DNA of 7,808 nucleotides from NCBI GenBank assembly GCA_012521525.1, contig JAAYMG010000191.1:1-7808 (forward strand), in the 5' to 3' direction. Below, piece by piece: positions 1 through 5,947 of the stretch. The notes under the pieces are model-generated. The model had not been told where the DNA came from. It did not search any database and saw only the letters and a list, made by a program, of their open reading frames with translations. The stretch's first letter is position 1. Each line of letters begins with the position of its first letter. Source of the DNA: Clostridiales bacterium (GTDB taxonomy: Bacteria > Bacillota > Clostridia > Oscillospirales > JAAYOS01). The position numbers and the translations under genes are program-made.

Positions 1-142
1 GATGCTGAAACGCCATATCAATGCCGAAACATTATCCGTTCTTCTGAAAAATGAGTTGATCACGCCACAGGAAGATCCTGTCAAGAGGGGCGTGTTCGGC
101 TTTTTGCGCCGCGTAAAGGGGAAAAAGGATGAAAATGAATAG
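1..142 (+). CDS. cdaA: Diadenylate cyclase CdaA, C-terminal 46 codons (partial, 5' end outside window)
   Basis: An open frame enters from the left edge (first full codon at base 2) and stops with TAG at 140-142. The visible tail has a short amphipathic segment (HINAETLSVLLKNEL) followed by a basic, charged end (RRVKGKKDENE). This resembles the variable C-terminus of CdaA/DacA proteins, membrane-bound enzymes that condense two ATP into c-di-AMP. The catalytic DGA and RHR motifs lie upstream and cannot be seen, so the call rests mainly on the neighbour: the next gene is a YbbR-repeat CdaR, whose usual upstream partner is cdaA. The last 14 bases overlap the start of cdaR, which implies co-translation. 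An unrelated protein tail is possible but less likely given this synteny. Confidence 0.7.
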   Translation, partial: MLKRHINAETLSVLLKNELITPQEDPVKRGVFGFLRRVKGKKDENE

Positions 143-1370
143 GAAGATACCTTATATAATTCTGTCTCTTTTAATATCGCTGGTGCTGTGGATATACATG
201 GTCGGAGTTGAACAGCCGGAAACGGAAGAGGTCCTTTCCGGCATCAAGGTCGTTCTCAAGGGTCAGGAGCAGCTCTTTGAGGACAGGGGACTCATCGTCA
301 CGTCCGACAGCACCCCTACTATTTCATTGCTTGTACGCGGCAATATGATTAACCTTTCAAAACTCAAAACCAGGAAAAATGAAATAGTGGTAACTGCCGA
401 TCTGAGTGTGATCACGTCCGCAGGTCCGTACAGCCTGGCTTACGACGTTGAGTCCCTGCCGGTCGATTCGGTGAGCGTAATCGAACGCAGGCCATACTAT
501 ATCAATATACAGGTCGAGAAGGTCGACACACGCATCATAGATATCGTAGTGGAAAATAAGGGAAGCATTGCGGAAGGGTTTATGGCAGATACTCCGATCG
601 TGACTCCCGAGTACCTGAAGATATCGGGGCCTGAGGAGAAGATAAAGTCGATCGAATACGCTGAGGTCGTTTGGGAACGCGAAAACCAGGAGCGCACTCT
701 CACTCAGGAACTGGAGTATGTATTCCGCGACGAGAACGGAAAGGAAGTCAGCAAGGAAGGGATCACTGCCGACAATGATTTTGTTTCGGTGACCTTTCCT
801 GTAAAGAAGATCAAAAATCTGAACCTGCTCGTCGACATCGTCGACGGCGGGGGAGCCAGGGAAGAGAACATAGAATACTCGATTTCTCCCGAATTCATCA
901 CTGTTGCCGGTTCGGCCGACGCGCTTGAAGGGCTGAACAATATCACCGTAGGCAGGATAGATCTTGCAAAGATAATAAGTCCCGGCGAGATAAGCTTCAG
1001 GATCAACCTGCCCAACGACGTGGAAAGCATCAGCGGTGAAACGAACTGCACCGTGACGATACACCAGATCACGGGAGTGACTATGCGGGAGTTCATATGC
1101 AACGATATAACAGTCATCAACATCCCGGAGGGACTGAATGTTGCAGTCTTAACGAATGAACTGCCGGTCAGGCTGCGCGGAAGAGAAGAGATACTGGACC
1201 TTATCTTCCCGCACAACCTGAGGGCCGTTGCAGATCTTAAGGACGCTTCGCTTTCTTCTAACGGAAGGTATTCGGTCATAGCAAATATATATTTGGACGG
1301 GTATTCTGATGCGGGTGTTGTAGGAGAGTACAGAATAGTAATAGAAGTATCTGCGGAGGACAATGAATGA
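129..1370 (+). CDS. cdaR: CdaR, YbbR-domain regulator of the diadenylate cyclase
   Basis: This 413-residue protein has one N-terminal membrane anchor (about residues 7-26, rich in I/L/V and followed by VGVEQPE) and then a long extracytoplasmic part made of repeated beta-rich YbbR modules. Roughly four repeats can be traced, near residues 30-110, 120-205, 215-310 and 315-405. Each has the recurrent pattern of a short hydrophobic strand, a Pro/Gly turn and an 'ITVAGS'- or 'LKISGPEE'-like strand (residues near 163 and 255). In characterised Bacillota, CdaR binds CdaA in the membrane and modulates c-di-AMP synthesis. The ATG at 129 is preceded by a purine-rich stretch, AAAGGGGAAAAAGG (115-128), inside cdaA; an in-frame ATG at 135 is the alternative. 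The gene overlaps cdaA by 14 bases and the next gene by 4 (ATGA). The YbbR identity is firm; regulatory direction is not visible from sequence. Confidence 0.92.
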   Translation: MKMNRKIPYIILSLLISLVLWIYMVGVEQPETEEVLSGIKVVLKGQEQLFEDRGLIVTSDSTPTISLLVRGNMINLSKLKTRKNEIVVTADLSVITSAGPYSLAYDVESLPVDSVSVIERRPYYINIQVEKVDTRIIDIVVENKGSIAEGFMADTPIVTPEYLKISGPEEKIKSIEYAEVVWERENQERTLTQELEYVFRDENGKEVSKEGITADNDFVSVTFPVKKIKNLNLLVDIVDGGGAREENIEYSISPEFITVAGSADALEGLNNITVGRIDLAKIISPGEISFRINLPNDVESISGETNCTVTIHQITGVTMREFICNDITVINIPEGLNVAVLTNELPVRLRGREEILDLIFPHNLRAVADLKDASLSSNGRYSVIANIYLDGYSDAGVVGEYRIVIEVSAEDNE

Positions 1371-1777
1371 CTCAAACCGTTAGGGTCGTTGAAATAATCG
1401 ATAAAAATCTTTGTTCTGTGGAAATACAGAGGGAGTCGGCCTGCGGAGGAAACTGCGCGTCATGCAAGGGCTGTCCGTCGGCCGGTGAGAAAATTTTGGC
1501 TCTGGCATATAACGCAGCCGGAGCCAAGGTCAATGACATCGTGGTCGTGGAAAGCAGCAGCAAAGATATTTACGGGATAGCCGCACTGGTCTATATGGTT
1601 CCGGTCGTGCTGCTCCTGCTCGGATATATCCTCATGAGTGCTTTGTCAAGCGCTTCTTACGCGCCCGGAATCGGAGCGGCCCTGGGATTCGCAGCGGGCG
1701 TTTTGATTGCGGTGATATATGGAAAAAAGAAAAAGGGAAAAGTTTACCTTACGGTGACGAAGATCCTGAAAAATTGA
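1367..1777 (+). CDS. RseC/MucC-like (SoxR-reducing system family) membrane protein
   Basis: This 136-residue protein has the layout of the RseC/MucC family. A small N-terminal domain carries a cysteine cluster (C26, C30, C33, C36, with an additional C16; motif ACGGNCASCKGC). Two adjacent transmembrane helices follow (about residues 68-93 and 99-117), then a basic KKKKGK stretch and a short cytoplasmic tail. In Proteobacteria, RseC is tied to the sigma-E system and to the Rsx complex that reduces SoxR; related proteins accompany Rnf electron-transport complexes. No sigma factor, rsx/rnf or soxR gene is in this window, so a redox role is only inferred from the cysteines. The start ATG overlaps the cdaR stop as ATGA, with GGAGGA at 1355-1360 and six bases of spacing, indicating translation coupled to cdaR. 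Family assignment is good; function is unknown here. Confidence 0.85.
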   Translation: MTQTVRVVEIIDKNLCSVEIQRESACGGNCASCKGCPSAGEKILALAYNAAGAKVNDIVVVESSSKDIYGIAALVYMVPVVLLLLGYILMSALSSASYAPGIGAALGFAAGVLIAVIYGKKKKGKVYLTVTKILKN

Positions 1778-1872
1778 AATATGGGTCCGGTCAGCAGGAC
1801 GGCAGTTGCAAACTCATCAAAAAATATAGTAATATAGACCGGGCGGGAAAAATTATATTCTGCGGAGGATGA
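1778..1872 (+). other. 95-base intergenic gap with long-range inverted repeat
   Basis: This is the only sizeable gap in the window. It holds an inverted repeat: GTCCGGTC (1785-1792) can pair with GACCGGGC (1837-1844), eight pairs including one G-U, around a 44-base loop. No U-run follows the second arm, so it does not look like an intrinsic terminator. A possible promoter lies inside the loop (see separate entry) and the ribosome binding site of the next gene is at the 3' end (GGAGG, 1864-1868, four bases before the ATG). The repeat may be chance. Confidence 0.3.
1806..1835 (+). promoter_or_regulatory. Weak candidate sigma-A promoter for the DUF5685/J-domain unit
   Basis: TTGCAA (1806-1811) could act as a -35 element with TAATAT (1830-1835) as -10 at 18-base spacing. 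The better -10 match, TATAGT (1825-1830), has no good -35 at 16-18 bases. The surrounding AT-rich stretch (1811-1836) and its position in the only real gap favour a promoter here, but the match is modest and readthrough from cdaR is equally possible. Confidence 0.3.
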
Positions 1873-2760
1873 ATGTTTGGGTATGTGCGGCCGCTGAAGG
1901 GCGAGCTTAAGGTGTCGGAGTATGAGCTGTTCAAGGCTGTGTACTGCGGGCTTTGTCATTCATTGGGTAGAAGATACGGACTGCCCGCCAGGTTCGTTCT
2001 CAGTTACGATCTGACCTTTTTTGCGGCAGTGCTTCAGGCAGTTGAAGGAAAAACGGACATCTGCCGCCGCAGATGCATTGCCAGCCCGTTCATCAGGAGA
2101 AATACCGCATGTCCATCCGCTTCCGCCGATCTTGCCGCTGATTTGACGGTGCTTTTGACCTACTTCAGACTGGAGGACCAGGTTAGGGACAGCAAAGGGT
2201 TTGCCCGTATATCGGCGTTTCTCAGAAAGCTGGTGATGAAGCCGTTCTTCAAAAGAGCCAGGCGCTTGAGACCGCGCCTCTCCGAGCGGATTGAGGGATC
2301 CATATGTTCCCTTACCCGGCTGGAGGAGGAGCGCACGACGTCGATAGACAGGCCGGCCGACGCTTTTGCGTCGATCCTGTCATATGCCGTAGAAGAAGCG
2401 GTGACAGACGAAAAAACCTGCAGGATACTTCGAACGATGTTCTATCACATCGGGCGGTGGATATATATAATCGATGCCTGTGACGATTATCAGTCTGATA
2501 TTGCAAACGACCAGTATAATCCCATTGCGTGCCGCTATGGTGTAAACGACGATGTTTTGCCTCAAGATATAAAAGACGAGATAAGGACCACCCTGTCCCA
2601 TTCCATGGCAGCTGCCGCATCCGCATTTGAACTTATGGACTGGGATTTGTGGGAAGGATTGGTAGCCAACATAATATATAAAGGACTTAATGCCGTTACG
2701 ACCGAGGTTCTCAGCGGTACTTGGCAACGAAGGAGAAAAGCCGATGAAAGACCCCTATAA
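1873..2760 (+). CDS. DUF5685 family protein, all-helical, function unknown
   Basis: This 295-residue soluble protein begins with the segment I associate with DUF5685 (MFGYVRPLKGELKV, then YCGLCHSLG at 24-32, SYDLTFFA at 44-51). Visible features are C25-x2-C28, C64-x3-C68 and C80 in the N-terminal third, a possible metal site. A basic central region (about 109-135) follows, then an Asp-rich segment at 201-209 (DACDDYQSD) followed by NDQYNPI at 212-218. The predicted structure is nearly all helix, without signal peptide or transmembrane segment. The Asp-rich segment recalls the second substrate/Mg motif of squalene/phytoene synthases (DxxxD followed by GRxYLP), but this is a weak likeness and no enzyme activity should be assumed. 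The start ATG has GGAGG four bases upstream. The gene overlaps the following J-domain gene by 17 bases, so the two are probably made together. I do not know its function. Confidence 0.8.
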   Translation: MFGYVRPLKGELKVSEYELFKAVYCGLCHSLGRRYGLPARFVLSYDLTFFAAVLQAVEGKTDICRRRCIASPFIRRNTACPSASADLAADLTVLLTYFRLEDQVRDSKGFARISAFLRKLVMKPFFKRARRLRPRLSERIEGSICSLTRLEEERTTSIDRPADAFASILSYAVEEAVTDEKTCRILRTMFYHIGRWIYIIDACDDYQSDIANDQYNPIACRYGVNDDVLPQDIKDEIRTTLSHSMAAAASAFELMDWDLWEGLVANIIYKGLNAVTTEVLSGTWQRRRKADERPL

Positions 2761-3373
2761 GGTATTGAACGTGAGCCCCGACGCGTCTACCGAGGCGATA
2801 AAGCAGGCATATCGCGAGCTCGCCCGGAAGTATCACCCCGACAACTATGCCGATAACCCTCTTTCTGATCTGGCCGAGGAGAAGATGAAAGAGATCAACG
2901 AAGCGTACGACCAGATAATGAGGGAAAGAGCCGGAAAGTCGAGCGGGGGATACACGTCGCAGGACAGCGGTTATAGTTCTTACACGCAGCAAGGCTCATA
3001 TGGAGGTTCGGGCATATATGCCAGGATCAGGCAGTACATCATGAACGGTAACCTTCTTCAGGCGGAGCAGATGCTGCAATCGGTCCCCGACCGCAATGCC
3101 GAGTGGTATTTCCTGATGGGTGCCCTCTGTCAGCGTAAGGGCTGGTTTGACGAAGCCCTGCGGTATTACAGGACCGCTGCCGAAATGGATCCCTCCAATA
3201 TGGAGTACCGCCAGGCGTTGAACATGATGCAGTCGGGTGGCAGGGTATACAGGGCCCCATACGGTTATGGAGGAAGCATGACGACAAGTGACTGCTGCAT
3301 GAATCTCATTTGTGCGGACTGCTTATGTGAATGCTTGGGCGGCAATCTGATCCCCTGTGTCGGGTGCAGATAA
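2744..3373 (+). CDS. J-domain (DnaJ-like) protein with TPR-like repeat and cysteine-rich tail
   Basis: This 209-residue protein opens with a canonical J domain (residues 3-64) that has the HPD motif at 31-33, needed to stimulate the ATPase of a DnaK/Hsp70 partner. A Gly/Ser/Tyr/Gln-rich linker (about 66-90) follows, then a helical TPR-like region (about 91-165, including AEWYFLMGALCQRKG and FDEALRYYRTAAEMDPSN). The last 26 residues hold eight cysteines (184, 185, 190, 193, 195, 197, 205, 208). It lacks the DnaJ CxxCxGxG zinc repeats and C-terminal substrate-binding domains, so it is not DnaJ itself. The ATG at 2744 is chosen because AGGAG (2731-2735) lies eight bases upstream and the J domain begins at once; an upstream in-frame ATG at 2690 would add 18 residues unlike any J domain. 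It overlaps the DUF5685 gene by 17 bases, which suggests a functional partnership. Client unknown. Confidence 0.88.
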   Translation: MKDPYKVLNVSPDASTEAIKQAYRELARKYHPDNYADNPLSDLAEEKMKEINEAYDQIMRERAGKSSGGYTSQDSGYSSYTQQGSYGGSGIYARIRQYIMNGNLLQAEQMLQSVPDRNAEWYFLMGALCQRKGWFDEALRYYRTAAEMDPSNMEYRQALNMMQSGGRVYRAPYGYGGSMTTSDCCMNLICADCLCECLGGNLIPCVGCR

Positions 3374-3374
3374 A

Positions 3375-3893
3375 ATGAAGACCAGGCAGATAGCGTATAC
3401 TTCGGCATTGGCGGCACTGTCGGTTCTGATCCTATATTTGTCATTCGTGATGCCTACCGCGAGGATCGCTGCAATAGCATTGGCGGGTATCCTGCCGGCG
3501 ATCCTGGTAGTCAAATACGGGATTTCATCCGGATTTGTGTTATATCTGGTTGTTTCTCTTTTATCACTCATCTTGTTGCCAAACAAGTCTGCGGCTATAT
3601 TATACATCGTGTTATTCGGACACTATCCGATGATCAAAAGCCTGATAGAGCGTATTGGCAGGCTGTGGGTCGAGTGGATATTGAAGCTGGCGTTATTCAA
3701 TATGCTTGCTACCGGCCTGTTGCTTTTGGCTCCCGGACTTCTTGCCGGTTTTGTTGCGTTCGTTGATTTTTCATCTTTCTGGTTGATCATAGCGGCTATA
3801 TATTTTATCGGAAATATTGTATTTATAGTGTATGATATCGGTTTTACAGGTCTTATTGCGGTCTTCATAAACAGGATCGCAAGGTGGATGTAG
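3375..3893 (+). CDS. Small polytopic membrane protein, unknown function
   Basis: This 172-residue, very hydrophobic protein has about five or six predicted membrane segments (near residues 6-25, 27-46, 50-67, 69-84, 103-130 and 136-160) with a basic N-terminus (MKTRQ) and C-terminus (INRIARWM). Size and layout recall small ECF-transporter S-component-like proteins, with LLPNK and FGHYPMIKSLIER as the most distinctive polar stretches between helices, but I cannot assign a substrate. The ATG at 3375 follows the J-domain stop (TAA 3371-3373) after one base and has no clear Shine-Dalgarno sequence, so reinitiation after the J-domain gene is likely. An in-frame GTG at 3357 would add six residues (MSGADK) and overlap the upstream gene; it is the alternative start. 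Similar membrane genes occur next to yicC in other Clostridia, to my recollection. Confidence 0.83.
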   Translation: MKTRQIAYTSALAALSVLILYLSFVMPTARIAAIALAGILPAILVVKYGISSGFVLYLVVSLLSLILLPNKSAAILYIVLFGHYPMIKSLIERIGRLWVEWILKLALFNMLATGLLLLAPGLLAGFVAFVDFSSFWLIIAAIYFIGNIVFIVYDIGFTGLIAVFINRIARWM

Positions 3894-3917
3894 CTGAAAT
3901 CGATGTTATCAGCGAAA

Positions 3918-3923
3918 GGCGGG
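3918..3923 (+). promoter_or_regulatory. Ribosome binding site deciding a TTG start for yicC
   Basis: AAAGGCGGG (3915-3923, core GGCGGG) is the only SD-like element before yicC. It lies six bases before TTG at 3930, whereas the upstream ATG at 3903 has no SD and the ATG at 3942 would remove the conserved first residues of the family. Confidence 0.5.
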
Positions 3924-3929
3924 TTTGAT

Positions 3930-4808
3930 TTGGTAAAAAGCATGACCGGCTACGGCCGGGCACAGGAAAGCTTGGAAGACTGCGATATCACGGTCGAGTT
4001 GCGTTCGGTGAATCATCGCTATTATGACTGTTCGGTGCGGATCCCGCGAATCTACATCTCGATGGAAGAACATATAAAGTCAAGAGTGCAGAGCAAGGTA
4101 CAACGCGGGAAGGTAGATGTCTTTGTAACGATCGAGCATAAAGAAGGATCGGACATAGACATCCAGTTCAACCCCAGGATAGCCCAGGCATATGTCATCT
4201 CCCTTAACAAGATGCGTGAAATGTTTCAGATCGAGGATACGATCGACCTGATGCAGCTTGCCAGGATGCCCGAGGTTTTCACGGTCAGGCAAAAGGAAAC
4301 CGATGACGATACGCTGCTCAGGGGCATACTGTCGGCGCTTGATGAGGCCCTTGAAGGGCTGGATTCGATGCGTGTCCGCGAAGGCGAAAATCTGGTGGCG
4401 GACATCCTTGCCCACGCACAGGTAATCGAAGAGAACGTTTCCGAAATCGAGAATAGATCAGCATGCGTACTTGAAGAATACAGGGAAAAGCTGCTGGAGA
4501 GAATGAAGGAACTTATCGGTGACGCCGGTATAGACGAAAACAGGATACTTCTTGAGGCAGCCCTCCATGCCGACAGGGTCGCCATAGATGAGGAAGTGGT
4601 CAGGCTCCGCAGCCACATCGGACAGTTGAGGGATATGCTCAGGAAGGGCGGAACGATAGGAAGAAAGCTGGATTTCCTTATACAGGAATTCAACCGCGAG
4701 GCAAATACAATAGGATCAAAGGTCAGCGATGTCGCGATCTCCGGTCTGGTCGTCGATATCAAATCGGAAATCGAAAAGATACGTGAGCAGGTTCAGAATA
4801 TAGAGTGA
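3930..4808 (+). CDS. yicC: YicC/YloC family endoribonuclease
   Basis: This 292-residue protein starts with the family signature VKSMTGYGRA. The N-terminal YicC domain covers about residues 1-155 (for example ELRSVNHRYYD and SRVQSKVQRGKVDV). A coiled-coil-rich middle follows, then the C-terminal DUF1732 domain with DEEVVRLRSHI at 220-230, LDFLIQEFNREANTIGSK ending near 264, and a terminal EKIREQVQNIE. These late motifs are the most conserved part of the family and are intact. YicC proteins are ring-forming endoribonucleases reported in E. coli and B. subtilis; their main targets are still being worked out. I chose TTG at 3930 because it gives MVKSMTGYGRA, the standard family start, with GGCGGG six bases upstream; starting at ATG 3903 would add nine non-conserved residues. 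It is the first gene of the yicC-remA-gmk-rpoZ-priA series; the next start lies 28 bases on. Confidence 0.93.
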   Translation: MVKSMTGYGRAQESLEDCDITVELRSVNHRYYDCSVRIPRIYISMEEHIKSRVQSKVQRGKVDVFVTIEHKEGSDIDIQFNPRIAQAYVISLNKMREMFQIEDTIDLMQLARMPEVFTVRQKETDDDTLLRGILSALDEALEGLDSMRVREGENLVADILAHAQVIEENVSEIENRSACVLEEYREKLLERMKELIGDAGIDENRILLEAALHADRVAIDEEVVRLRSHIGQLRDMLRKGGTIGRKLDFLIQEFNREANTIGSKVSDVAISGLVVDIKSEIEKIREQVQNIE

Positions 4809-4836
4809 TCGTTTGAAGAATTTTTCGGAGGATTTT

Positions 4837-5100
4837 ATGAAGCTGATAAATATCGGATTTGGCAATATGGTATCGGCTACTCGGCTGATCGCAATAGTAA
4901 GTCCTGATTCCGCCCCGATAAAGAGGATCATTCAGGAGGCCAGGGACAGGGGGATGCTGATCGATGCGACATATGGACGCCGAAGCAGGGCGGTCATAAT
5001 AACCGATTCCGACCACATAATCCTGTCTGCCATTCAGCCTGAAACCATTGCCAACAGGTTGGATGTAACGGAAGACGAAGAGGAAGATATTGATGAGTAA
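4837..5100 (+). CDS. remA: RemA (DUF370) DNA-binding regulator
   Basis: This 87-residue protein matches RemA nearly end to end: KLINIGFGNMVSATR at the start, SPDSAPIKR, EARDRGMLIDATYGRRSRA and DSDHIILSAIQPET. In B. subtilis, RemA forms ring-like oligomers that wrap DNA and activates extracellular-matrix and osmoprotection genes. The residues corresponding to its reported DNA-contacting arginines (R18, R50, R51) appear here as R16, R48 and R49. The ATG at 4837 is preferred because GGAGG (4827-4831) is five bases upstream and the conserved sequence starts immediately; an in-frame TTG at 4813 would add eight residues. The C-terminus is an acidic tail (EDEEEDIDE), and its last codons overlap the gmk start by eight bases. 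In Clostridia without Bacillus-type matrix operons the targets are unknown. Confidence 0.95.
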   Translation: MKLINIGFGNMVSATRLIAIVSPDSAPIKRIIQEARDRGMLIDATYGRRSRAVIITDSDHIILSAIQPETIANRLDVTEDEEEDIDE

Positions 5101-5704
5101 AGGGGTACTGATGGTCGTGTCAGGCCCCTCCGGCGCCGGTAAGGGGACCGTCGTCAGACAGCTCGTTGCCAGGTCGGACAAGATATTCCTGTCCGTTTCA
5201 GCAACTACCCGCACACCCAGACCGTCCGAAATCCACGGAAATCACTATTTTTTCGTTTCCAAAGACAATTTTGAGGAAATGATAAAAAAGGATGAACTCC
5301 TGGAGTATGCCGAATACGCGGGAAACTACTACGGAACACCTTCGGCGGCCGTAGATAAAATGCTTGAGGACGGTAAAGACGTTATACTTGAAATAGAGAT
5401 GCAGGGAGGACTCCAGGTCCGGAAGAAAAGGCCGGATGCTGTCCTGGTTTTTCTGATACCGCCGTCGATGGAGGAACTGGAGTACCGGCTGAGATCCAGG
5501 GGCACCGAGTCCGAGCAAAGCATCAGGGAAAGACTTGCTATCGCAGAAAAAGAGTATAGAAATGCGCATCAATACGATTATCTTGTTGTAAACGACACGG
5601 TAGACAACGCGGTAAAAACGTTGCAGGCCATATTGACGGCAGAGCGCTGCAGCCTGAAGCGCCTGTCGCTTGACGATATGAGATATATACGCACAGCACC
5701 GTAA
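5093..5704 (+). CDS. gmk: Guanylate kinase
   Basis: This enzyme converts GMP and ATP to GDP and ADP, feeding GTP, dGTP and (p)ppGpp pools. The 203-residue length is typical. The P-loop GPSGAGKGT is at 11-19. The GMP-binding region has SATTRTPRPSEIHGNHYFF and EYAGNYYGTP; the region LEIEMQGGLQVRK corresponds to the conserved DIDxQG segment, with E-M in place of the more usual D-V/W; the lid region has RLRSRGTESEQSIRERL. The ATG at 5093 is used, giving MSKGVLMVVSGPSG; a TTG one codon upstream (5090) is less likely. The SD-like GAGGAAGA (5080-5087) lies in the acidic tail of remA. The eight-base overlap with remA indicates translational coupling. Nothing is missing from the active site as far as can be read. 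Confidence 0.96.
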   Translation: MSKGVLMVVSGPSGAGKGTVVRQLVARSDKIFLSVSATTRTPRPSEIHGNHYFFVSKDNFEEMIKKDELLEYAEYAGNYYGTPSAAVDKMLEDGKDVILEIEMQGGLQVRKKRPDAVLVFLIPPSMEELEYRLRSRGTESEQSIRERLAIAEKEYRNAHQYDYLVVNDTVDNAVKTLQAILTAERCSLKRLSLDDMRYIRTAP

Positions 5705-5708
5705 TTTT

Positions 5709-5716
5709 AAGGAGGT
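5709..5716 (+). promoter_or_regulatory. Full-length Shine-Dalgarno sequence of rpoZ
   Basis: AAGGAGGT is a perfect match to the anti-SD of 16S rRNA. It sits 12 bases before the rpoZ ATG, longer than the usual 5-9 bases; no start codon lies in between, so the ATG at 5729 still stands. Confidence 0.75.
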
Positions 5717-5728
5717 CCTTTTCAACAT

Positions 5729-5947
5729 ATGCTTTACCCTTCAATCAACCAATTGCTCAGCAATATAGATAACAGGTATCTGCTCGTAAACATAGCCGCC
5801 AAACGGGCCCGTGATATCGCGGAAGAAGCCGAAAACAGCGGCAGGCAGCTGGACCAGAAACCTGTTAAGATCGCGATCAACGAAATTGCCGAAGGGCGTC
5901 TCAGGGGAAGCCTCAAATACGGGCGCATCGGCTCACCCGAGCAATGA
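5729..5947 (+). CDS. rpoZ: RNA polymerase omega subunit
   Basis: This 72-residue protein carries the omega signature: a short N-terminal YPSINQLL, then NRYLLVNIAAKRARDIAEEAE, a spacer and KPVKIAINEIAEGRL. Omega helps fold and assemble the beta-prime subunit of RNA polymerase. Length and motif order fit the short Bacillota form, which lacks some of the residues that bind ppGpp in Proteobacteria. The gene lies 24 bases after gmk and its stop overlaps the priA start as ATGA, so priA translation probably depends on it. In Bacillus, coaBC lies between rpoZ and priA; it is absent here. Confidence 0.94.
   Translation: MLYPSINQLLSNIDNRYLLVNIAAKRARDIAEEAENSGRQLDQKPVKIAINEIAEGRLRGSLKYGRIGSPEQ

Noticed and set aside
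357..1064. Open frame of 235 codons on the minus strand inside cdaR
   Set aside because: It lies opposite a well-supported YbbR protein and its translation shows no recognisable domain; such frames are common opposite coding sequence of this composition.
704..1375. Open frame of 223 codons on the minus strand inside cdaR
   Set aside because: Ser/Thr/Leu-rich, low-complexity translation typical of an antisense shadow, with no credible ribosome binding site or family resemblance.
1785..1844. Inverted repeat as a rho-independent terminator after the rseC-like gene
   Set aside because: The loop is 44 bases, the stem has only eight pairs, and no run of T follows the second arm.
1350..1869. Identical 11-mer TCTGCGGAGGA before the rseC start (1350) and the DUF5685 start (1859), suggesting a repeat
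   Set aside because: The shared core is a Shine-Dalgarno sequence, and nearly the same string occurs inside priA (near 6553) as coding sequence, so it is chance plus RBS consensus.
2690..2743. Upstream ATG extending the J-domain protein by 18 residues
   Set aside because: The extra residues have no J-domain character, and the AGGAG at 2731-2735 is correctly placed for the ATG at 2744.
4226..4762. Minus-strand open frame of 178 codons opposite yicC
   Set aside because: Extremely serine-rich translation, as expected when a Glu/Asp/Arg-rich coiled-coil gene is read backwards.
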